Positions 15,227 through 23,925 are shown, counted from the first letter of the stretch. The stretch is DNA of 33,672 bases from an uncultured Chloroflexota bacterium (GCA_937876225.1 CALFIC010000112.1:1-33672); one strand, 5' to 3'. The notes: generated from the sequence alone by a model not told the origin. Numbers and translations: made by a program.

Positions 15227-17443
15227 ATGATTGCACTCTGGCAACGTCGCTGGTTATGGCTCAGTTTATTAATCGCCATCGTGATGCGGATATTTGTATG
15301 GGTAGTGTTGCCGCGCAATGGCTGGATTTCGGACGAAGGCGAATACCTGTCTGCCGCTACCTGGCTCAGCTACGGACGTGGGTTTGCCTGGTATCTCGAT
15401 TTTCTCTGGACGCGAGCGCCGCTCTATCCGTTATTTGTCGCTGCCCATTTGCGCGTCGGTGGCAATGAATATTGGGTCTTTTTTAGCCAAATGCTGTTGT
15501 CGTTGCTCCATATCGTGTTGGTGCGTGCGATTGCCAAACGCTTATACCCCATTCAATCTGCCGTCGCCGATATGGCTGGTTTGATTACGGCTTTGGCGTT
15601 ACCACTGGCTGTTTTTGCTATGACGGTGTTGTCCGAAACGCTTTTCCTGACCTTTTTTCTTATCATTTTGTGGTTGGCACTGGGCTTTCAAATCGCCATT
15701 CCAAGTCTCTGGCGGGCCGCCTTGATTGGGATATTCTTGGCATTGGCTACCCTCACCCGCGGCATCATGCTGGCGTTTGTGCCGTTTGTGGCGGTGTGGA
15801 TGTGTTGGGGTGGGTCACGGTTGCCACCCGAATATTTTCGCAAACGGGTGCATGCCGTCATCGCCATGCTCATCTGCTATTTTGCGTTACTCATGCCGTG
15901 GAGTTGGTATGCGTCGCGGACGTTTGGGGGCAGTGTCTTGGTTGACACCAGTGCTGCCTACAACACGTTGCTGACTGCCCAGACGACCGTGTATGGCGAC
16001 CAAAGCGGGGCCGCTCTCGAAGGGTATGTCGGCGCATTAATGTCTGATCGAGTCATACCGCCTACGACGACCTGTGCTCCTCACCCCGGTCCCCAAGCCA
16101 CGGCGGCAGCCCGCCAACAAGCCATGATGCGTGAGGCAGTCTGTCTGATTACGACGCATCCTGGCGCATTTGTGGCGCGAGTTCCGGCACAATTCGTCGA
16201 TTTCTGGCAAATTCATTATGCCAGCGCCGAACGTTTCACCAAAGGCTTTACGTTAGGCACAGTACCGCCGAGTTATATCACGGCAGTATTGCTATTTGAT
16301 GACCTCTGGTACATCCTCGTACTCATCCCTGCCATTGTGGGATTGTGGGTGTTGCGCCGTGATGGTGCCACCCGGAGCCAGCACGAATTATTCTTGGTGT
16401 GGTTTGGTTTGCCGGTCATCATCGGCGTGGTTTTTTTCAGCATTACGCGCTTTCGGATTATTTTGTTGCCCCTCATGAGTATTACTGCTGCTGCTACGCT
16501 GGTATTTTTATTACAAAAACGCTGGCGCGAATTATTGCAACCGTTACCGGGGCTGGTTATCGCTAGCGCACTCGTGATCTGGTCGTTAGCCGCCACACCC
16601 CTCGCCAATATGAGCACTGCGGTGCCGTCGTCGTTTTTTGGACCATCACCGTCGGTCCTGTTTTGTCTCGATTTAGCCCAAAAGGCCGTGCAATTGCAGG
16701 TCAACAGTGTTGATTTTTTGCGGATGTTGTATGTCAATCCCTGGACGATGCCCATCCCTACCCCACTGCCCGCACCCCTCGATGCCCTAGCGCCGGCCTT
16801 GCAAGCCGATTGGCGTGGTGATGCCGCCCAAACGTTGGCGTTGTTGTCGAATAATACAAGTATCGAAGCACAAGTCATCCGCGCTGACATCGCCCGCACC
16901 AAGGGTGATTTGGCCGGTGCCAAAGCGTTATTTGGCACCCAAGCCATCGATCAACGCAATCCCGTCGAATGGGCCTGGCTGTGGTTACATCCGGCACCGA
17001 CGACGACCATCGATGTGGGGAGTGACCTCGACATCGGCTATATCCGGGGTTGTTATTTGGGTGAAGGTGACGCCCAACTCGACGCCAATTTCCGCTGGTG
17101 TAGTAGTGGCATGCAGTTGCGCTTCCCCCAGGCAGCCAATGGGTTTGTGCAACGCTTGCAGTTGCGTGTCGATGCCCGTGGTTGGCCAGCAGATGTACGA
17201 CTCAACGCCCCAATCGAAGTCTGGCTCGATAATCAATTGCTTGGCACTTTTGCCGCTAATACTCCCACCCTGCGCACGGAGCAATTCGATTTGCCCGTAT
17301 TGCCCGTGGGTGGCGATATTGTGATTACCTTACGTGGCCCGGCGTTTGTGCCCGATGCCAACGACTACCGCAACCAAACCGGCAGTCAGGCTGGCCAGAT
17401 GCGCCGCCTGATGGTGCGCCTCGATTGGGCCAAAGTCGAATAA
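15227..17443 (+). CDS. ArnT/PMT-like membrane glycosyltransferase
   Basis: An integral-membrane glycosyltransferase of the GT39/GT83-like (ArnT, RgtA) clan, 738 residues. These use polyprenyl-phosphate sugars outside the membrane. After the first TM comes NGWISDEGEYLSAATWL, with the acidic DE pair typical of the first extracytoplasmic loop, then TRAPLYPLFVA. About ten TM segments follow to residue ~450. The remaining ~280 residues look soluble and extracytoplasmic, with a TPR-like stretch (TKGDLAGAKALFG) and a beta-rich end (APIEVWLDNQLLGTF). AAAGGA (15215-15220) is too near ATG 15221 but six bases from ATG 15227, which I chose. Acceptor (lipid, glycan or protein) is unknown. No other envelope-glycan genes lie beside it. 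Confidence 0.78.
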   Translation: MIALWQRRWLWLSLLIAIVMRIFVWVVLPRNGWISDEGEYLSAATWLSYGRGFAWYLDFLWTRAPLYPLFVAAHLRVGGNEYWVFFSQMLLSLLHIVLVRAIAKRLYPIQSAVADMAGLITALALPLAVFAMTVLSETLFLTFFLIILWLALGFQIAIPSLWRAALIGIFLALATLTRGIMLAFVPFVAVWMCWGGSRLPPEYFRKRVHAVIAMLICYFALLMPWSWYASRTFGGSVLVDTSAAYNTLLTAQTTVYGDQSGAALEGYVGALMSDRVIPPTTTCAPHPGPQATAAARQQAMMREAVCLITTHPGAFVARVPAQFVDFWQIHYASAERFTKGFTLGTVPPSYITAVLLFDDLWYILVLIPAIVGLWVLRRDGATRSQHELFLVWFGLPVIIGVVFFSITRFRIILLPLMSITAAATLVFLLQKRWRELLQPLPGLVIASALVIWSLAATPLANMSTAVPSSFFGPSPSVLFCLDLAQKAVQLQVNSVDFLRMLYVNPWTMPIPTPLPAPLDALAPALQADWRGDAAQTLALLSNNTSIEAQVIRADIARTKGDLAGAKALFGTQAIDQRNPVEWAWLWLHPAPTTTIDVGSDLDIGYIRGCYLGEGDAQLDANFRWCSSGMQLRFPQAANGFVQRLQLRVDARGWPADVRLNAPIEVWLDNQLLGTFAANTPTLRTEQFDLPVLPVGGDIVITLRGPAFVPDANDYRNQTGSQAGQMRRLMVRLDWAKVE

Positions 17444-17452
17444 CGGTATAAT
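17425..17452 (+). promoter_or_regulatory. Putative promoter of pepF
   Basis: TTGGGC (17425-17430), a 16-base spacer and TATAAT (17447-17452). The -10 lies directly after the stop codon of the preceding gene and gives a very short leader to ATG 17482. Confidence 0.5.
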
Positions 17453-17481
17453 ATGACAAATTGTTCGAAAGGATTATTCGT

Positions 17482-19281
17482 ATGACTGCCCAACAAGTGC
17501 CGACCCGTAGCGAAGCCAATGCCACCGATACCTGGGATCTGACCCTGATGTACGCCGATGATGCCGCCTGGGAACGTGAACTGGGTGCCGTTGATACCCT
17601 CATCGCCGTCCTCGTGGCGCATCAAGGCAATGTGGGTACCAGCGCCGATACCGTCGTTGCCACCATCCAGGCTCGCGAAGCCTTGATGAAAACGGCCCAC
17701 CAACTCTATATCTATGCCCACTGCCGCTATGATTCAGACTCGGGTGACGCCGCCGGCCAAGGCTTGTCTGCCCGCGCCCAAGCCATGGTCGCCAAAGCCC
17801 AAGCCGCCACCGCCTTTGTCGAGCCCGAAGTCCTCGCCGTCGCCGAACCCACCCTGCGGGAATGGATTGCGACGCACCCCGTATTGTCCCAATACGCTTA
17901 CTACCTCGATGTGCTGTTGCGCAACCGCAGTCATACGCGCTCGGCTGAAGTCGAAGAAGTTCTGGCGCAAATGGGTGAACTGGCCGGTGCGCCGTCCAGC
18001 ATCTTTGGCGTGCTCAACAACACCGACATGGAATTCGGCACCATCCAAGACGAAGAAGGCAACGACGTCGCTTTGTCGCATGGGCGCTACGGTAAATACC
18101 TCGAAAGCAACGATCGCCGCGTGCGCAAAGATACCTTCCATACCTTCTACAAAAGCTTCGCCGCCCACCGCAATACTTTGGCGATGACCTTGTCGAGCGG
18201 CGTGCGCGCCAACGTCATCAATGCCCGTATGCGCGGTTACAACAGCGCCGTCGAAGCTGCCTTGGCTCCTAACGACATTCCCGTAGCGGTCTATCACAAT
18301 TTGGTCACCACGGTGCAAGCCAATTTGCCCAAAATCCACCGCTACATGGATATTCGCAAGCGTATGATGCACCTCGACGATTTGCGCATCTACGACCTCT
18401 ATGCCCCCATCCACCAAGGGGTGGAATTGGCCGTCGATTACCGCGAAGGCTGCCAACTAGTGGCGGCTGCCTTGCAACCACTGGGCGCCGATTATCAGAC
18501 GGCCTTGTCGGCGGCCTTTGAATCGCGCTGGATCGATGTCTACGAAAACAAGGGCAAGCGCAGTGGCGCCTATAGCACCGGCTCATACACTACCGCCCCT
18601 TATATTTTGCTCAACTACCAAAACCGCCTCGACGACGTCTTTACCTTGGCGCACGAGTTGGGCCATTCTATGCATTCGTATTACACCCGCCGCACCCAAC
18701 CCTACCACTACGGCGATTACACGATTTTTGTGGCCGAAGTAGCTTCGACCCTCAACGAAGCGTTGTTGGTCAATCATCTGCTCAAAACTCGCCAAGATCC
18801 CGCCTTGCGCCGCCATTTGGTGGTGCAACAACTCGAAGACATTCGCCGCACCTTGGTGCGTCAAACCATGTTCGCCGAATTCGAGTTGGACATGCATACC
18901 CGCTCCGAAAACGACGAACCTCTCACGGCTGATGGCTTGACCGAGCGCTACTACGATTTGGCCAAGCGCTACCACGGCCCAACCGTCATCCTCGATGACG
19001 AAATCGGCCTCGAGTGGTCACGAATTCCCCACTTCTACTACAACTTCTATGTCTATCAATATTCCACCGGCATCTCGGCGGCCTTGGCCTTGGCCGACAA
19101 AGTCCAACAGGGTGATGCTGCGGCAGTGACCAACTACCTCAGCTTCCTCGGTGGTGGTTCGTCCAAATCGTCGATTGATTTGTTGCGCGGCGCCGGGGTC
19201 GATATGGCCTCGCCAGCACCAGTCCAGGCCGCCATGGATCATTTTGACGTGTTGCTCGACGAATTAGAGCAATTGGCGTAG
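17482..19281 (+). CDS. pepF: Oligoendopeptidase F (M3B metallopeptidase)
   Basis: A cytoplasmic zinc oligopeptidase that trims short peptides, 599 residues, the usual PepF length. Zinc motif HELGH is at residues 391-395 within LAHELGHSMHSYYTRR. The third ligand Glu lies in VAEVASTLNEALL about 25 residues later. The N-terminal PepF domain starts at WDLTLMYADDAAWERELG, and LNNTDMEFGTIQDEEG is typical. GAAAGGA (17467-17473) is eight bases before ATG 17482; the longer frame from TTG 17461 is not supported. It has its own promoter and terminator and so appears monocistronic. Confidence 0.95.
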   Translation: MTAQQVPTRSEANATDTWDLTLMYADDAAWERELGAVDTLIAVLVAHQGNVGTSADTVVATIQAREALMKTAHQLYIYAHCRYDSDSGDAAGQGLSARAQAMVAKAQAATAFVEPEVLAVAEPTLREWIATHPVLSQYAYYLDVLLRNRSHTRSAEVEEVLAQMGELAGAPSSIFGVLNNTDMEFGTIQDEEGNDVALSHGRYGKYLESNDRRVRKDTFHTFYKSFAAHRNTLAMTLSSGVRANVINARMRGYNSAVEAALAPNDIPVAVYHNLVTTVQANLPKIHRYMDIRKRMMHLDDLRIYDLYAPIHQGVELAVDYREGCQLVAAALQPLGADYQTALSAAFESRWIDVYENKGKRSGAYSTGSYTTAPYILLNYQNRLDDVFTLAHELGHSMHSYYTRRTQPYHYGDYTIFVAEVASTLNEALLVNHLLKTRQDPALRRHLVVQQLEDIRRTLVRQTMFAEFELDMHTRSENDEPLTADGLTERYYDLAKRYHGPTVILDDEIGLEWSRIPHFYYNFYVYQYSTGISAALALADKVQQGDAAAVTNYLSFLGGGSSKSSIDLLRGAGVDMASPAPVQAAMDHFDVLLDELEQLA

Positions 19282-19306
19282 CTGATTCACAATTTGTGGA
19301 TGTATG

Positions 19307-19348
19307 AAAAATCCCCCCACGGCGCTGATTACGCCGCGGGGGGATTTT
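19307..19348. terminator. Bidirectional terminator between pepF and the polytopic membrane protein gene
   Basis: AAAATCCCCCC (19308-19318) pairs with GGGGGGATTTT (19338-19348), and inner CGGCG (19320-19324) pairs with CGCCG (19332-19336) around CTGATTA. A and T runs at the ends serve both strands. Confidence 0.92.
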
Positions 19349-19382
19349 GTGATTGGCTATTAACTATGCCAACCGTTTCCAT

Positions 19383-21548
19383 TTATGGGGTAGGGCAGAC
19401 TGTTGCGCCATTGCTTGGATCAATGAGACAAATATTGGCGATGTCCCGCAATTGTTGCCATTGTTGCGGATGCGTTTGCTGGTAGTCTTTATGCAGATAA
19501 AGGAAAATGCCTAGTTTGTCAGAGGTCATTAAGTTCATATCTTCACAGACGTATTGTTGATCCGTAATATAAATGTCGTAGGGCATGGTAGTGATTTGGT
19601 CGCAGTAGATTTTCAAAGCCTGTGCGCCAATGGTCACGTTGGCTGGGTGGTCAAAAATACTCGCCGCCGGAATATGGGTGTAGAGTTGGACTAAATTGGC
19701 AAATGCGCCCACAAATGCGATCCGTGCTGGTACTGGTTGGAGCGCAGTATAGACCTCATTGATGTGTTGGATGTGGAGTTCATTGTATTCTGGTGTATTG
19801 ACCATTTCGTTGGGGTCATTTGCGAAGATTTTTTTGATGGCCAAGGAGTTTTGGTCAAAGCGACTATAAAACGGTGTGTAGATCAATGCAATTGCCACCG
19901 GTAACAACACCAAGAGCTGGAATGCCAGATTGGAATAACGTAGCGTGTATTGCTGTGGCTGATGCGCCGTCATGCGTTGTGTCAATTGATACAACAGAAA
20001 CAACGATATGCTCCAGCAAATGTACATTGATGAGCCTTGAAACGAAATAACCGAGTGGTTGATGTAATACGATAACCCGAGCACCGAGGTGGTGGCCACA
20101 AACATTACTGCGGTAAAATGCCCTGCCATTAATGGATCTTGGGAATAAATCGCCGCATTGCGCCGCAAGACTAAATAGGCGTTTAATGCACAGAACCACG
20201 TTACAAATACACTGATGATTACCATTAATCCATTACCTGGGAACATAATCAGCACGCTCCCGGTACCGGTCGCAAATGCCCGTTGAAACCAAAAGATGTA
20301 ATCACTATTTACGGCTGACCAATCAGTATTGAGTACCAGCAATATCCCCAACCCAATCAGCGTACTGACCACAAACGTAGCCGCCAAGCTCAGTCGTTTG
20401 AGCCAAGGCTGGAATGGTTGAAAAACAATCGCTGCCCCCACTCCGACCGCCGCAAATAACCCAAAGTCATTACTTTGATAAATCCCAATACTTGCGATAA
20501 TCCCCAAAATACTCCCAAATAGAACTGTATTGAGGGTGTTTTCATTGGCCTTACGGAGCAACAACACTGATATGCACCCAATACTAAACACCGCAAATAT
20601 GCGGATAGGAATCAATGAATAGACAAATAATTGCAGGATGTAGTATGGTTTCTCGTAGTCCCAAAATGGCCGTGTAGAAATAAAAAATAATGGCACGGTG
20701 AAAAGAATCGCCACAAATAGTGAGCGCCGATGCATAAAATGATAATTGAGATATACGGCAATTCCGATGGTCACAATGCTCATGAATTGCAAAAACACAT
20801 ACATGATATTCATGCTTAATTGAGGGTATTTGGTAATCCCCAATAGATCTAATGCTTTTGGAAAATACTGAAATAAATTGACGTATTGGGTGATAAATGT
20901 CGAATGTGCATGGAGCCCGGTTAACGATGTGGCCATCTCGTTCAGTACATAAAAATTATCCGTCAAGCTCACATTGATAAATACCGCATCTAATCCCATC
21001 AATACTACAAAAATACTCAGTGTTTTCATGAGTAGTTGGAGCACGTTGGCGGCAATGGTGGTACGAAAAATGTGGATGACCAACACTAATACGAGTAAAC
21101 AACCCAAAACCACTGACCCTAAGCCAAGGAATTCCGTATAAAAATCATCTTCGCGGAATCCTAATCCCAAAAACGCAAGCACCATCAAGACCAATAGGAT
21201 TTTTGTCCCAATAAACGTACTTATTTTGCGGAATAATTGTGGCGCTAATTGCAACAATACAAATGTTGATGCTGCGATACACAATGCTGCCATCACCAAA
21301 TATTGATCACCCACTTCGCTCATGTCGGTTCGATATAATGCCATTGGATAGACAAACGCCGCACATGTAGCCACCATAATGCTAAATAGATGTCCAATTG
21401 TAAACTCTGAGGCCGGTTGATCCGTTGTGCCGGGCACCATCATTTGATCGTCGTGACCAAAGAAGCGTGTGAATGTTTCTTTGATACTCGTGAGTGTTTG
21501 TTGCAAAAACTCTCGGAATAATTGCAGGCCTGAGTGTAATGAGCTCAT
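19383..21548 (-). CDS. Unrecognised polytopic membrane protein, AT-rich
   Basis: I do not recognise the family. The 721-residue product has a ~50-residue N-terminal cytoplasmic part (helical, QLFREFLQQTLTSIKETF), then about 15 hydrophobic segments between residues ~50 and ~590, and a ~125-residue soluble tail (IFANDPNEMVNTPEYNEL onward) with Cys in YCDQ, YVCED, ICLID and TVCPTP. The overall plan (many TMs plus an extracytoplasmic tail) resembles membrane glycosyltransferases or ligases, but no DE or similar catalytic loop stands out. The gene is clearly more AT-rich than its neighbours, which may mean horizontal origin. Start: GAGGA eight bases before ATG 21548; the longer frame is rejected. 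It is downstream of the glyS operon with a 300-base gap holding its own promoter-like sites. Confidence 0.75.
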   Translation of the reverse strand: MSSLHSGLQLFREFLQQTLTSIKETFTRFFGHDDQMMVPGTTDQPASEFTIGHLFSIMVATCAAFVYPMALYRTDMSEVGDQYLVMAALCIAASTFVLLQLAPQLFRKISTFIGTKILLVLMVLAFLGLGFREDDFYTEFLGLGSVVLGCLLVLVLVIHIFRTTIAANVLQLLMKTLSIFVVLMGLDAVFINVSLTDNFYVLNEMATSLTGLHAHSTFITQYVNLFQYFPKALDLLGITKYPQLSMNIMYVFLQFMSIVTIGIAVYLNYHFMHRRSLFVAILFTVPLFFISTRPFWDYEKPYYILQLFVYSLIPIRIFAVFSIGCISVLLLRKANENTLNTVLFGSILGIIASIGIYQSNDFGLFAAVGVGAAIVFQPFQPWLKRLSLAATFVVSTLIGLGILLVLNTDWSAVNSDYIFWFQRAFATGTGSVLIMFPGNGLMVIISVFVTWFCALNAYLVLRRNAAIYSQDPLMAGHFTAVMFVATTSVLGLSYYINHSVISFQGSSMYICWSISLFLLYQLTQRMTAHQPQQYTLRYSNLAFQLLVLLPVAIALIYTPFYSRFDQNSLAIKKIFANDPNEMVNTPEYNELHIQHINEVYTALQPVPARIAFVGAFANLVQLYTHIPAASIFDHPANVTIGAQALKIYCDQITTMPYDIYITDQQYVCEDMNLMTSDKLGIFLYLHKDYQQTHPQQWQQLRDIANICLIDPSNGATVCPTP

Positions 21549-21600
21549 TTTTTCATCCTCGCGTTTACAAAAACCACACAAACTCAATGATGACCGATGC

Positions 21601-21661
21601 ACATATACACGTATATGTTGCACAGAGGTATTGCGATTGTCGATTGAATACGTATATTATA
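21601..21661 (-). promoter_or_regulatory. Promoter and palindrome upstream of the polytopic membrane protein gene
   Basis: On the minus strand TATAAT (21656-21661) is a likely -10, without a good -35. Downstream in the presumed leader lies an 8-2-8 inverted repeat, ACATATAC-AC-GTATATGT (21601-21618), which could be an operator or a small RNA hairpin. The rest of the 21549-21850 gap shows no gene. Confidence 0.4.
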
Positions 21662-21774
21662 ACGGTATTGAGCAAAAAATCATTATTGATAGCAATATCG
21701 ACACCAAAACAGAGTAATCCTGCGTTACTCGTAGGATGTCATTGTGCGCTTCGCCTCTGACCTGACCATACACG

Positions 21775-21806
21775 GCGTGTCTCGGTGCATACGCACCGAG
21801 ACACGC
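21775..21806. other. Perfect 14-bp intergenic hairpin
   Basis: GCGTGTCTCGGTGC (21775-21788) and its exact complement (21793-21806) enclose the tetranucleotide ATAC. No T tract follows on either strand, so a classical intrinsic terminator is unlikely. It lies between the end of the glyS operon and the promoter of the membrane protein gene; it may define the operon's 3' end. Confidence 0.7.
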
Positions 21807-21850
21807 GCGCACATACCCTAAACCAGCGGCGTCATTGAAACCGCCATGGA

Positions 21851-22060
21851 TTATTTATACGGATTACAACTCCCGTCGTTTTGCACCACCGGGCAAGGGA
21901 TATCGGCATAAGCACACCAGACACAATGTTTGTCGGCGGGTGCCTCAATCATCTCGCTACATTCGCTACAGCGAATAGTGCGCTCAACGATGCGCACCCG
22001 CATGGTTTCTTCGCTAGGGTGATTGCAATGAGGACACATAATCGTCGCCGTATTAAGCAT
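21851..22060 (-). CDS. Small Cys-rich zinc-ribbon-like protein, Sec-less paralogue of the upstream selenoprotein
   Basis: A 69-residue protein: CPHC at residues 9-12, CSEC at 31-34, then ADKHCVWCAYADIPCP. The CxxC spacing equals that of the upstream selenoprotein (19 residues between pairs), and the tail aligns with its GDCCVLCSYADYDC. The Sec position is Val here and the first Cys of the CC pair is His, so it looks like a structural metal-binding relative that has lost the redox residue. Start: ATG 22060, with AAGGAGGG a few bases upstream and inside the preceding gene, whose stop codon overlaps this start by 8 bases, implying translational coupling. Function unknown. Confidence 0.8.
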   Translation of the reverse strand: MLNTATIMCPHCNHPSEETMRVRIVERTIRCSECSEMIEAPADKHCVWCAYADIPCPVVQNDGSCNPYK

Positions 22061-22250
22061 GGTTCCCTCCTTGCCGCGGCTGACCATGACAATCATAGTC
22101 AGCATACGAACACAACACACAACAATCACCTGCCTGAGGCGTCAACAATCCCGTACACGACGGGCAGTGCCAGCGCACCATTCAGGCACCCTCGGGGATG
22201 ACCACCGTGGTCTGATGCTGACACAACGGACAGGTAATAGTCGCGTTCAT
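22053..22250 (-). CDS. GDCCVxC-type small selenoprotein (TGA at codon 23 read as selenocysteine)
   Basis: The frame starts at ATG 22250, 15 bases after the glyS stop. It encodes CPLC (residues 7-10), then GA-U-MVRWHCPSC with TGA as codon 23 (22184-22182), then LLTPQAGDCCVLCSYADYDC and a TAA at 22055-22053: 65 residues including the Sec. The downstream half is clearly protein-like: CPSC and GDCCVLCSY continue in one frame and match the family that NCBI names, as I remember, GDCCVxC domain-containing (seleno)protein, whose Cys members have Cys at this TGA. The neighbouring paralogue shows the same layout. It is missed by ordinary ORF calling. The alternative is a 22-residue peptide, then reinitiation at the ATG directly after TGA (MVRWHC...), or a nonsense-mutated gene. 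Weak ribosome site (AGAAAG). Likely a thiol/selenol redox or metal-binding protein in the cytoplasm; reaction unknown. Confidence 0.75.
22150..22164 (-). promoter_or_regulatory. Candidate bacterial SECIS hairpin
   Basis: Eighteen bases after the TGA the transcript has CCCG (22164-22161), a 7-base loop TCGTGTA and CGGG (22153-22150). A short stem with a G/U-containing loop at this distance is what SelB-dependent bacterial SECIS elements look like. The stem is short, and no folding was computed. Confidence 0.35.
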
Positions 22251-22265
22251 GATGCGGCTTTCTGG

Positions 22266-23861
22266 TTAGCGTGACTTTTCACGCACGTATTGCTCGAGCT
22301 CGCTGGCCAAAATCCGCTCTTGTTGCATGCTGTCGCGGTCGCGAATCGTGACCGTTTGGTCTTCGAGGGACTGGAAGTCGACGGTCACACAGAATGGCGT
22401 GCCGATTTCGTCTTGGCGGCGATACAACTTGCCAATCGCGCCGGTGTCATCATAGACCGTACGCATGTTGGCATTGAGTTGCAAATCACTGCGCAAGCCT
22501 TTGGCCATACTCACCAAGCCGTCGTGGTTGCGCTTGAGTGGGAAGAAGGCCACCTTGATCGGCGCCAAATGGGGCTTGAGGTGCAACACCGTGCGGTAGA
22601 ACTCATCGACTACTGGTTGGGCAACACCGCGCAGTTTTTTGCCGACTTCGATGCCGTCGGCACCGGGCATACTCAGCAACTGCTCGATTTCGGGCAAGCG
22701 CTGGCCCAAATCACTGCCGATGGCGTCGGCTTGGGCGGTGATGGCGTCACGTTGCTCGGCGCTGATTTTTTCATTGCGGCTGACCGACTTGCGGAAGGTG
22801 TCGAGGGCGGCCTGCACTGCTTCGACCTTGTCGCTGGCAGGAGTTTTGACCATCTGCTCGTCGTAGGCTTCCGACAACACGGCCAAGAAACAGCGTCCCA
22901 CCCCTGCCGACGGCTCAATCACAAACGGCACCACGTGGCGGTTGTTGGCTTGATCGTAGTAGGTCAATTTGGCGACGCTATCGCGGTTGGGGGCCACTTT
23001 GGCCGCCAAGCCGAGGTTGTCTTGATCGCGGGAATGTGAGCCGAGGTCGTAGTCGCTGCGGCTGGCGATGCCTTCGATTTCTTCGTAGCCCAGAGTGGGG
23101 TAGTCATACATCAAATCGTAGGTGCGCTTGGAATAATGCGCCAAATCGCCTTTGGGGACATCGTAGACCTGGATTTTGCTCCGGGGCACGCCAATCGATT
23201 CCCACCAGCTCAAGCGATCTTCGAGCCAGCGTTCGTGCCAGGCTTCGTCGCTACCCGGCATCACAAAGAATTCGATTTCCATTTGTTCGAATTCGCGCAC
23301 GCGGAACAAAAAGTTGCGTGGATTGATTTCGTTGCGGAAGGCCTTGCCCACTTGGGCAATCCCAAACGGCAATTTGCGACTGGTGGTCGACAGCACATTG
23401 CCAAAGTTGGCAAAGATGCCTTGGGCCGTTTCGGGGCGCAAATAGGCAAACGAATCGTTGTCAGCCACGGGGCCGATGGCCGTTTTGAACATCATGTTGA
23501 AGGGGCGTGCTTCGGTCAAATCGCTCGAGCCACAAGCAGGGCATTTGCCTTTGATGTGGTCGGCGCGCCAGCGCCCTTTGCAGCTTTTGCAGTCCACCAA
23601 GGGATCGTTGAAGGTTTCTTCGTGGCCGGAATACTTCCAGACCAGTTTGTTCATCAAAATCGCGGCATCCAAGCCTTCCATGTCGTCACGGGCATAGACG
23701 TTGGTGCGCCACCAGGCATTGATGATGTTGTTTTTGAGCTCGACCCCTAACGGGCCGTAGTCAAACACCCCTTGCAGTCCGCCGTAGATGTCGGAACTCG
23801 GGAAGATAAAGCCGCGGCGTTTGCACAGGGACGCCAACTGTTCGAGTGAGGCTGCCGGCAT
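22266..23861 (-). CDS. glyS: Glycyl-tRNA synthetase, single-chain dimeric type
   Basis: Charges tRNA-Gly with glycine. The protein is 531 residues, of the alpha2 type (eukaryote/Gram-positive-like, not the bacterial GlyQ/GlyS pair). The N-terminus LASLCKRRGFIFPSSDIYGG and GVFDYGPLGVELKNN carry motif 1. An inserted zinc-ribbon-like segment CKSCKGRWRADH...CPACGSSDL is present. Class II motif 2 is FRNEINPRNFLFRVREFEQME and motif 3 is EPSAGVGRCFLAVLSEAY; the C-terminus is the anticodon-binding domain. AAGGAG lies seven bases before ATG 23861; the upstream extension of the frame is the T-box leader and is rejected. A glycine T-box precedes it, and two small Cys-rich genes follow, the first after 15 bases. 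Confidence 0.96.
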   Translation of the reverse strand: MPAASLEQLASLCKRRGFIFPSSDIYGGLQGVFDYGPLGVELKNNIINAWWRTNVYARDDMEGLDAAILMNKLVWKYSGHEETFNDPLVDCKSCKGRWRADHIKGKCPACGSSDLTEARPFNMMFKTAIGPVADNDSFAYLRPETAQGIFANFGNVLSTTSRKLPFGIAQVGKAFRNEINPRNFLFRVREFEQMEIEFFVMPGSDEAWHERWLEDRLSWWESIGVPRSKIQVYDVPKGDLAHYSKRTYDLMYDYPTLGYEEIEGIASRSDYDLGSHSRDQDNLGLAAKVAPNRDSVAKLTYYDQANNRHVVPFVIEPSAGVGRCFLAVLSEAYDEQMVKTPASDKVEAVQAALDTFRKSVSRNEKISAEQRDAITAQADAIGSDLGQRLPEIEQLLSMPGADGIEVGKKLRGVAQPVVDEFYRTVLHLKPHLAPIKVAFFPLKRNHDGLVSMAKGLRSDLQLNANMRTVYDDTGAIGKLYRRQDEIGTPFCVTVDFQSLEDQTVTIRDRDSMQQERILASELEQYVREKSR

Positions 23862-23892
23862 GGGGATGCTCCTTGCTGAGCCCGGGGCACAC

Positions 23893-23925
23893 AAAAACCC
23901 CAGGCGAAACGAATCTCGCCTGGGG
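23893..23925 (-). terminator. T-box terminator of the glyS leader
   Basis: CCCCAGGCGA (complement of 23916-23925) pairs with TCGCCTGGGG (complement of 23898-23907), followed by five T (23897-23893). The 5' arm lies next to the T-box core, as expected for a competing antiterminator. Confidence 0.92.

Noticed and set aside
17734..18456. Minus-strand 240-residue frame inside pepF
   Set aside because: Codon-bias shadow of pepF in the opposite direction.
22139..22181. Separate short protein starting at the ATG after the TGA
   Set aside because: It would split the CxxC pairs that belong together, and family resemblance spans the TGA; kept only as the alternative reading.
22290..23039. Plus-strand 249-residue frame opposite glyS
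   Set aside because: Antisense shadow of a highly conserved synthetase gene.
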